Source: Deltaproteobacteria bacterium
Lineage (GTDB): Bacteria > Desulfobacterota > Dissulfuribacteria > Dissulfuribacterales > QOAL01
Direction of reading: 5' to 3'
Length of the DNA stretch: 9,769 nucleotides
NCBI GenBank assembly: GCA_015486425.1
Contig: WFRQ01000094.1
Location: 1 to 9,769, forward strand
The position numbers were made by a program, and so were the translations under genes. The first letter of the stretch is position 1. The number at the start of each line of letters is the position of its first letter. The notes under the pieces are model-generated. The model was not told the origin of the DNA, did not search any database, and saw nothing but the letters and a program-made list of their open reading frames with translations. Shown piece after piece: positions 5,830 through 9,769 of the stretch.

Positions 5830-5872
5830 CGAAACAGGGATTCACATTATAGCTGGCTATATGGGGTTTCCG
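5830..5872 (+). repeat. ~43-bp foldback repeat, copy B
   Basis: Second member of the family seen at 3278-3322, in the same orientation: CGAAACAGGGATTCACATTA, then the palindromic centre TATAGC-TG-GCTATA, then TGGGG and TTTCCG. The centre has lost two bases relative to copy A while both half-sites keep their pairing, which suggests the hairpin itself is conserved. It lies directly downstream of the candidate thrS promoter, so it would form the first hairpin of the leader transcript. Confidence 0.6.
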
Positions 5873-5903
5873 TTTTTAGAAACGCGCGGTTCAGGACAGA
5901 ATA

Positions 5904-5951
5904 ATGCGGGGAGTTGCACCAGCCAAACGGCGCAGCATGAGATTTTTCTGA
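5904..5951 (+). CDS. Possible 15-codon leader peptide of thrS
   Basis: A short frame encoding MRGVAPAKRRSMRFF, with AGGA (5893-5896) seven bases before the ATG. It lies between the candidate promoter (5800-5827) and the intrinsic terminator (5981-6018), where attenuation leader peptides sit. It contains no threonine codon, which argues against classical threonine attenuation; it has four arginine codons and a terminal Phe-Phe. Its stop codon falls inside the left side of the hairpin at 5937-5970, so translation would open that hairpin. Support is positional only. Confidence 0.25.
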   Translation: MRGVAPAKRRSMRFF

Positions 5952-5970
5952 AAAATTGAATTCAGCTCAT
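5937..5970 (+). promoter_or_regulatory. Hairpin in the thrS leader, before the terminator
   Basis: ATGAG (5937-5941) pairs with CTCAT (5966-5970), and CTGAA (5948-5952) pairs with TTCAG (5961-5965), leaving a 6-base bulge on the left side. The hairpin ends 10 bases before the terminator stem. It overlaps the end of the possible leader peptide frame. Whether it competes with the terminator is unclear, because the two stems share no bases. Confidence 0.35.
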
Positions 5971-5980
5971 ACCTGTTTAA

Positions 5981-6018
5981 AGGCATCTTGGGCCCCGTAA
6001 GGGGTAAGATGCCTTTTT
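5981..6018 (+). terminator. Strong intrinsic terminator inside the thrS leader
   Basis: AGGCATCTT (5981-5989) pairs perfectly with AAGATGCCT (6006-6014). A small internal loop follows, and then CCCC/GGGG (5993-5996 / 6001-6004) closes a GTAA tetraloop. Ts run to 6018 directly after the stem. This is a textbook intrinsic terminator, 102 bases upstream of the thrS start and downstream of the best promoter, so it is either an attenuator for the thrS operon or the end of a small RNA. I find no T-box motif (AGGGTGGNACCGCG) upstream. Confidence 0.85.
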
Positions 6019-6120
6019 CAGATTTTAGCCAGGGCAATCAGGCCACGGACTCAGACAGACCTGCACAAACAGACCGGAAACAGTTAGACGCTGAACGTGA
6101 CAGGGAGCAGGCAGCTTTAC

Positions 6121-8061
6121 ATGACAGACAAAACAACAATATCAATAACCATTCCCGAACATGAGACCCAGGAAGTCCCTGCCGGCACTCCAGCCATTGA
6201 TGTGCTTGCAAAAGTACTCAGCAACAAGAAGAGGAAGCAGGCCATTCTGGTAAAAATCAATGGGGAACTCAAAGACCTGTCCACGCCGTTGCAGCAGGAC
6301 TGCACACTTGAAGCTGTATTTCCAGATGATGAAAATCTTGACGTGCTTCGCCATACTACGGCCCATATCATGGCCCAGGCAGTAAAAGAGCTGTTTCCAG
6401 ATGTAAAAATTGCTATCGGTCCAGCCATTGAAAACGGATTTTACTACGATTTTGACTATGAACGTGGCTTTACTCCTGAGGACATGGAAAAGATTCAGGC
6501 CCGCATGAATGACATTGTGAAACAGTCTCTTCCGATTACAAGGCAGGAGATGTCAGTGTCCGATGCAGTGGGTTTCTTCGAAAAACAGGGTGAAGACTAC
6601 AAGGTGGAACTGCTCCGGGACCTTGAGTCACAGGGTGAGGACAGGGTCTCTCTGTACACTCAGGGGGATTTTACAGATCTGTGCCGCGGCCCTCATCTGC
6701 CTGATACCGGAAAGGTCAGGGCGTTCAAGCTCACCCACCTTGCAGGGGCCTACTGGAAGGGTGATGAAAAACGCCCCATGCTCCAGCGCATATACGGCAC
6801 AGCCTTTTATGACAAGAAGGCCATGAAAAAGTACTTTGCCATGCTGGAAGAGGCAAAAAAACGGGATCACCGTCGCCTTGGAAAGGACCTTGACCTCTTT
6901 TCCGTACAGGAAGAGACTGGTCCCGGCCTGATCCTGTGGCATCCAAAGGGTGCCATGATCAGAAAGGCAATAGAAGACTTCTGGCGGGATGAGCACATGA
7001 AGAGGGGATATGACCTGCTGTTCACCCCTCATATCGCACGGCTTGATCTCTGGAAGACCAGCGGTCACCTGGATTTCTACGCTGAGAATATGTACTCCCC
7101 CATGGAGATTGATGAGGTAAAGTACCAGCTCAAACCCATGAACTGCCCGTTTCATATTGCCATCTACAACTCCAGAAAGAGGAGCTACAGGGAGCTGCCG
7201 CTAAGATGGTGCGAGCTTGGCACTGTTTACCGTTATGAAATGACCGGCACCCTGCATGGGCTCATGAGGGTAAGGGGGTTCACTCAGGACGATGCCCATA
7301 TATTCTGCAGGCCTGACCAGCTTGACAGCGAGATAAACGAAATTCTGGATATGACCCTTTATGTTCTCAGGGTCTTCGGCTTTGACCGCTATGACATATA
7401 CCTTTCCACAAGGCCTGAAAAATCCGTGGGCAGCGATGAACACTGGGAACTTGCCACAGGGGCATTGAAAAACGCTTTGGAGCATCAGGGGCTTGATTAC
7501 GAGATAGACCCGGGTGAAGGTGTATTCTACGGCCCCAAAATAGACATCAAGATCCGTGACAGCCTTGACAGGTCATGGCAGTGCTCTACAATCCAGGTGG
7601 ATTTCAATCTGCCGGAACGCTTCAATGTCACGTTTACAGGCCAGGACAGTCAGCCACATGCGCCTATAATGGTTCACAGGGCGCTTCTTGGCTCTCTGGA
7701 ACGTTTCTTTGGCGTACTTATCGAGCACTACGCAGGCGCATTTCCCATCTGGCTTGCCCCTGTACAGGCAACGGTACTCACAGTTGCAGACAGGCACAAT
7801 CAATGGGCTGAAGAGGTGGTGGCAGAGCTGAAGGCAGCGGGACTGAGGGCAGAAGCAGACCTGCGCAATGAAAAACTCGGCAAGAAAATTCGGGAGGCAC
7901 AGCTTCAGAAAATTCCCTACATGCTGGTAGTGGGAGATCAGGAGATGGAAGGCAGGACTGTAAACCCCAGGACAAGGAAGGGGCTGCAGCTTGACGCCAT
8001 GAGCGCAGGTGATTTTATCACCATGGTCAGGGAGGAATGCAGCGAGCAGATGGCAGGTTGA
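6121..8061 (+). CDS. thrS: Threonyl-tRNA synthetase
   Basis: Charges tRNA-Thr with threonine in the cytoplasm and hydrolyses mischarged Ser-tRNA-Thr. At 646 residues it is full length. In order: the N-terminal TGS domain (about 4-66); the editing domain with HTTAH (H78, H82) and DLCRGPH (C188, H192); the class II catalytic core with zinc ligands C342 (KPMNCPFH), H393 (DDAHIF) and H519 (MVHRALLGS), each exactly eight residues later than in the E. coli enzyme; motif 2 around RVRGFTQDD (383-391); motif 3 around GSLERFFG (524-531); and a C-terminal anticodon-binding domain (about 545-640). A GTG at 6097 is in frame, but ATG 6121 is preferred: GGAG (6104-6107) precedes it and the TGS domain begins at once. 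It heads the operon with infC, rpmI and rplT, and its leader contains a terminator, so attenuation is likely. Confidence 0.97.
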   Translation: MTDKTTISITIPEHETQEVPAGTPAIDVLAKVLSNKKRKQAILVKINGELKDLSTPLQQDCTLEAVFPDDENLDVLRHTTAHIMAQAVKELFPDVKIAIGPAIENGFYYDFDYERGFTPEDMEKIQARMNDIVKQSLPITRQEMSVSDAVGFFEKQGEDYKVELLRDLESQGEDRVSLYTQGDFTDLCRGPHLPDTGKVRAFKLTHLAGAYWKGDEKRPMLQRIYGTAFYDKKAMKKYFAMLEEAKKRDHRRLGKDLDLFSVQEETGPGLILWHPKGAMIRKAIEDFWRDEHMKRGYDLLFTPHIARLDLWKTSGHLDFYAENMYSPMEIDEVKYQLKPMNCPFHIAIYNSRKRSYRELPLRWCELGTVYRYEMTGTLHGLMRVRGFTQDDAHIFCRPDQLDSEINEILDMTLYVLRVFGFDRYDIYLSTRPEKSVGSDEHWELATGALKNALEHQGLDYEIDPGEGVFYGPKIDIKIRDSLDRSWQCSTIQVDFNLPERFNVTFTGQDSQPHAPIMVHRALLGSLERFFGVLIEHYAGAFPIWLAPVQATVLTVADRHNQWAEEVVAELKAAGLRAEADLRNEKLGKKIREAQLQKIPYMLVVGDQEMEGRTVNPRTRKGLQLDAMSAGDFITMVREECSEQMAG

Positions 8062-8097
8062 AACAGCGGAAAAGAACCATTAGTAATTTATTCCTAA

Positions 8098-8165
8098 ATT
8101 GAGCGATTGGCAGATTTGCCACGTTTCGGCGGAACAGGGCTTTACACCATTTTGGAACGCTCAGT
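8098..8165 (+). promoter_or_regulatory. Structured RNA segment between thrS and infC
   Basis: ATTGAGCG (8098-8105) pairs with CGCTCAGT (8158-8165), with one G-T pair, enclosing 52 bases. Inside lies a perfect hairpin TGGCA-GATT-TGCCA (8108-8121) and a less certain second stem. The enclosed layout is multi-branched. It ends about 30 bases before the infC ribosome binding site and lies in the 145-base thrS-infC gap, so it may control infC translation or mark an RNA processing site. No T-run follows, so it is not a terminator. Confidence 0.35.
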
Positions 8166-8194
8166 CACAGGATACTGAACAGACTTTAAAACAA

Positions 8195-8209
8195 GGGAGG
8201 TGCAATATC
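8195..8209 (+). promoter_or_regulatory. Ribosome binding site and AUC start codon of infC
   Basis: GGAGGTG (8196-8202) is a seven-base perfect complement to the 3' end of 16S rRNA and lies four bases before ATC (8207-8209). Translation from this ATC gives AKERPVNINERIRAREVRL, exactly where IF3 proteins normally begin. No ATG or GTG in frame lies nearby. AUU, AUC or AUA starts on infC are a known device: IF3 discriminates against them, so it represses its own synthesis. Confidence 0.85.
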
Positions 8210-8725
8210 GCAAAAGAACGCCCCGTCAACATTAACGAGAGGATCAGGGCCAGGGAGGTCAGGCTCGTAGATGAAAACGGCCAGCAGCTTGGTGTTGTTT
8301 CAAGGGAAGAGGCTCTCGACAAGGCCAGGGACAGGGGGCTGGACCTGGTAGAGGTGGCGGCAAATGCCCGTCCGCCTGTGTGCCGTATCATGGATTACGG
8401 CAAATTCCGCTATGAACAGAGCAAAAAGGCCCAGGAAGCCAAGAAAAAGCAGACCGTCATTCAGGTCAAGGAAGTAAAAATGAGGCCCCGCACAGACGTG
8501 CATGACATGAACGTCAAGAAGGGCCGCATAAGAAAATTCATAGGCCAGGGCAACAAGGTCAAGGTGACTGTGACATTCCGCGGCAGAGAGGTGGTTCATT
8601 CCTATCTTGGCCGCGACCTTCTGAAAAAAGTTGCAGAGGAGATGTCTGACATTGCGGTGGTTGAACATATGCCTAATATGGAAGGCCGCATAATGCACAT
8701 GATCCTTGCGCCTAAAAAAGATTGA
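8207..8725 (+). CDS. infC: Translation initiation factor IF3 (AUC start)
   Basis: IF3 binds the 30S subunit, prevents premature joining of the 50S and checks the start codon and initiator tRNA. From the ATC start the protein has 172 residues, the usual size. The N domain (about 6-76) contains NINERIRAREVRLVDENGQQ and the family signature IMDYGKFRYEQ (61-71). A lysine-rich linker (KKAQEAKKKQ, 73-82) joins it to the C domain (about 84-170), with EVKMRPRTDVHDMNVK (89-104), VTVTFRGREVVH (120-131) and a GRIMHMILAPK end. An open frame extends upstream to a TTG at 8099, but that adds 36 residues unlike any IF3 N-terminus and has no ribosome binding site, so it is rejected. Autoregulation through the AUC codon is expected from the E. 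coli precedent with AUU. Confidence 0.95.
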   Translation: MAKERPVNINERIRAREVRLVDENGQQLGVVSREEALDKARDRGLDLVEVAANARPPVCRIMDYGKFRYEQSKKAQEAKKKQTVIQVKEVKMRPRTDVHDMNVKKGRIRKFIGQGNKVKVTVTFRGREVVHSYLGRDLLKKVAEEMSDIAVVEHMPNMEGRIMHMILAPKKD

Positions 8726-8761
8726 CCTGAGCCTCTGTTGGGGTTAATAATTTGTGTTTAC

Positions 8762-8780
8762 TACCCGTTAGAGACGGGTA
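8762..8780 (+). promoter_or_regulatory. Hairpin in the infC-rpmI gap, possible L20 operator
   Basis: TACCCGT (8762-8768) and ACGGGTA (8774-8780) form a perfect 7-bp stem with a TAGAG loop. It lies 21 bases before the rpmI ribosome binding site and has no T-run after it. In E. coli and Bacillus, L20 binds mRNA structures ahead of rpmI to repress rpmI and rplT, so this hairpin is in the right place. Resemblance to the known L20 sites was not established. Confidence 0.4.
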
Positions 8781-8813
8781 TGGAATATTGTTGCCTTTTG
8801 CAAGGAGACAGAG

Positions 8814-9011
8814 ATGCCTAAATTAAAGACAAAACGCTCTGCAGCAAAGCGTTTCACTAAAACAGGATCAGGAAAATTCATGTTCAATAAGGAGGGCAGA
8901 AGCCACATCCTTACGAAAAAGAGCACGAAACGTAAGAGAAAGCTACGCAAACGCGGCACGATTGATGAGTCAATGGTTAAGTCCATCAAGCGCATGATGC
9001 CTTACGTTTAA
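8814..9011 (+). CDS. rpmI: 50S ribosomal protein L35
   Basis: A small, very basic 65-residue protein of the large ribosomal subunit, at the usual length. It begins MPKLKTKRSAAKRFTKTGSG, has the family segment around FNKEGRSHILTKKSTKRKRKLRK (24-46) and ends IKRMMPYV. AAGGAG (8802-8807) is six bases from the ATG. It lies between infC and rplT in the conserved order, 88 bases after infC and 37 bases before rplT, so it is expected to be co-transcribed and repressed together with rplT by L20. Confidence 0.97.
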   Translation: MPKLKTKRSAAKRFTKTGSGKFMFNKEGRSHILTKKSTKRKRKLRKRGTIDESMVKSIKRMMPYV

Positions 9012-9048
9012 GTTTGCCACAATAGAGTAATCAAGGAGTTGATATAAA

Positions 9049-9402
9049 ATGCCACGAGTGAAGAGGGGCTTTAAGGCCCGCCGACGCCGTAAGAAAATAT
9101 TGAAGCTGGCAAAGGGTTACAGGGGCGCCAGAGGCCGCTGTTACCGTCAGGCCAGGGATACAGTAGAAAAGGGCCTGTGCTATGCGTATCGCGACAGGCG
9201 ACAGAAGAAACGCCTTTACAGAAGGCTGTGGATTGCAAGAATCAATGCGGCCTGCCGTGAAAACGGTGTCTCATACAGCAGATTCATGAACGGGCTCACA
9301 AAAGCAGGCATTGGAGTTGATCGCAAGATACTTGCAAACCTTGCGGTAACAGATCCGCCTGCATTTTCCAGCGTTGTAAAGAGTGCAATGGCAGCGGCGT
9401 AA
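9049..9402 (+). CDS. rplT: 50S ribosomal protein L20
   Basis: L20 binds 23S rRNA early in assembly of the large subunit and, in studied bacteria, represses its own operon. At 117 residues it is full length. The basic, extended N-terminus (PRVKRGFKARRRRKKILKLA, residues 2-21) inserts into rRNA, and the C-terminal globular part carries the signature region RRLWIARINAACRENG (63-78), then SYSRFMNGLTKAGIGVDRK (80-98) and LANLAVTDPPAF. AAGGAG (9033-9038) precedes the ATG by ten bases. It is the last gene of the operon: a terminator begins directly after the stop codon. Confidence 0.97.
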   Translation: MPRVKRGFKARRRRKKILKLAKGYRGARGRCYRQARDTVEKGLCYAYRDRRQKKRLYRRLWIARINAACRENGVSYSRFMNGLTKAGIGVDRKILANLAVTDPPAFSSVVKSAMAAA

Positions 9403-9403
9403 T

Positions 9404-9426
9404 GCCCTGTACCAGGCAGGGCTTTT
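9404..9426 (+). terminator. Intrinsic terminator of the thrS-infC-rpmI-rplT operon
   Basis: GCCCTG (9404-9409) pairs perfectly with CAGGGC (9417-9422) over a 7-base loop, followed at once by TTTT (9423-9426). It starts one base after the rplT stop codon. The stem is short and the T-run has only four Ts, but the stem is GC-rich and the position is ideal. Confidence 0.75.
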
Positions 9427-9723
9427 GCGAGGCGAAATAACTGTACCCTGATAGCGGCCTTAAGCAGTTCAGCAGGCCTGGGGGACTCTAATATAGCCGG
9501 GGCCATGAGGTACCCGGCTGTTGTTTTATGGGCCAGACGTGAACATGAGACAGGTGCAGAGACGTTTGCCGGGAGCGTACCCCCTTTTGTCCCAATATCA
9601 TAACGTGCTGCGGCTATGTAACTTTTTGAAACTGGTTCTGAAACTGTTATGAGGTCTTCCCAACGTTCCATGCAGGTTTTCTCGCAGAACAAGCCTCAAA
9701 AAGCCACACAGCCTCCGCAATAA
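9427..9723. other. Non-coding spacer after the ribosomal operon, with a second terminator-like hairpin
   Basis: AGCCGGG (9495-9501) pairs perfectly with CCCGGCT (9513-9519), followed by the interrupted T-rich GTTGTTTTA. It could be a back-up terminator for the operon. A 32-codon frame starting at 9505 has no ribosome binding site and is not called. A minus-strand open frame over 9216-9692 runs into rplT and through both hairpins and is judged a chance frame. Nothing else is supported here. Confidence 0.4.
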
Positions 9724-9769
9724 GGGGCTGTCCAAAAATAAGTTGGATGATGGCGCGCTCAGATTTGGG
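9724..9769 (+). repeat. MITE-like palindromic element, copy 3 (3' end cut off)
   Basis: Starts GGGGCTGTCCAAAAATAAG and continues identically to copy 1 to the end of the window: bases 9732-9769 equal bases 1-38. It is preceded by TAA, which fits a TNA-type target next to the TTA flanks of copies 1 and 2. Only the left quarter is inside the window. Confidence 0.85.

Noticed and set aside
5800..6120. T-box riboswitch in the thrS leader
   Set aside because: The conserved AGGGTGGNACCGCG core is absent, though a terminator is present.
6628..7155. Minus-strand open frame of 175 codons inside thrS
   Set aside because: Antisense shadow of a conserved synthetase; the amino-acid pattern follows the thrS codons.
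8099..8206. N-terminal extension of IF3 from TTG 8099
   Set aside because: No ribosome binding site, the residues do not resemble IF3, and the region folds as RNA; the ATC at 8207 has an excellent site.
9216..9692. Minus-strand open frame of 158 codons at the window's right end
   Set aside because: It overlaps the 3' half of rplT and runs through two hairpins after the operon. Its sequence matches no family I recognise and has no domain-like pattern.
1..9769. CRISPR array
   Set aside because: No regularly spaced direct repeats of 23-50 bases exist; the repeats found are palindromic, dispersed and in both orientations.
1..9769. Small circular plasmid or phage, from the 38 shared end bases
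   Set aside because: The shared bases are part of a dispersed element with a third copy inside the window, and the genes are chromosomal housekeeping genes.

Overview
The window looks like chromosomal DNA of a Gram-negative bacterium with intermediate base composition. The translation genes, GreA, a DUF362 protein, a stand-alone Lrp/AsnC-type domain and an Ade-family adenine deaminase together fit a Desulfobacterota (deltaproteobacterial, sulfate-reducer-like) or related genome. That placement is an inference from gene content and protein style; nothing here fixes the species. All supported genes lie on the + strand.

Layout. 1-290: a truncated copy of a ~180 bp palindromic, MITE-like element, then a second palindromic repeat. 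291-1916: adenine deaminase (ade). 1917-2241: a spacer with hairpins and an inverted second copy of the repeat found upstream of ade. 2242-2490: a stand-alone Lrp/AsnC ligand-binding (RAM) domain. 2703-3173: greA. 3174-3501: a small foldback repeat and a possible 37-codon gene. 3502-3939: a two-CBS-domain protein. 3981-4090: another foldback element. 4307-5200: a DUF362 protein. 5318-5497: a complete, inverted copy of the MITE-like element. 5542-5616: tRNA-Val(GAC). 5617-6120: a long leader with a promoter, a possible 15-codon leader peptide and a strong intrinsic terminator. 6121-9402: the classical translation operon thrS-infC-rpmI-rplT, closed by a terminator at 9404-9426. 9724-9769: the start of a third MITE-like copy.

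How the genes work together. The last third is one functional unit: threonyl-tRNA synthetase, initiation factor IF3 and ribosomal proteins L35 and L20. It shows three likely control points: a terminator inside the thrS leader, an AUC start codon on infC (the usual signature of IF3 autoregulation), and a hairpin just upstream of rpmI where L20 autoregulation could act. The first half is a loose series of single genes separated by long spacers, so they are probably transcribed separately.

No new defence, CRISPR or biosynthetic system is visible. The most unusual content is in the spacers: at least four families of short palindromic (foldback) repeats, one of them MITE-like with TTA-flanked ends and one end overlapping a candidate tRNA promoter, plus the unexplained attenuator-like thrS leader.
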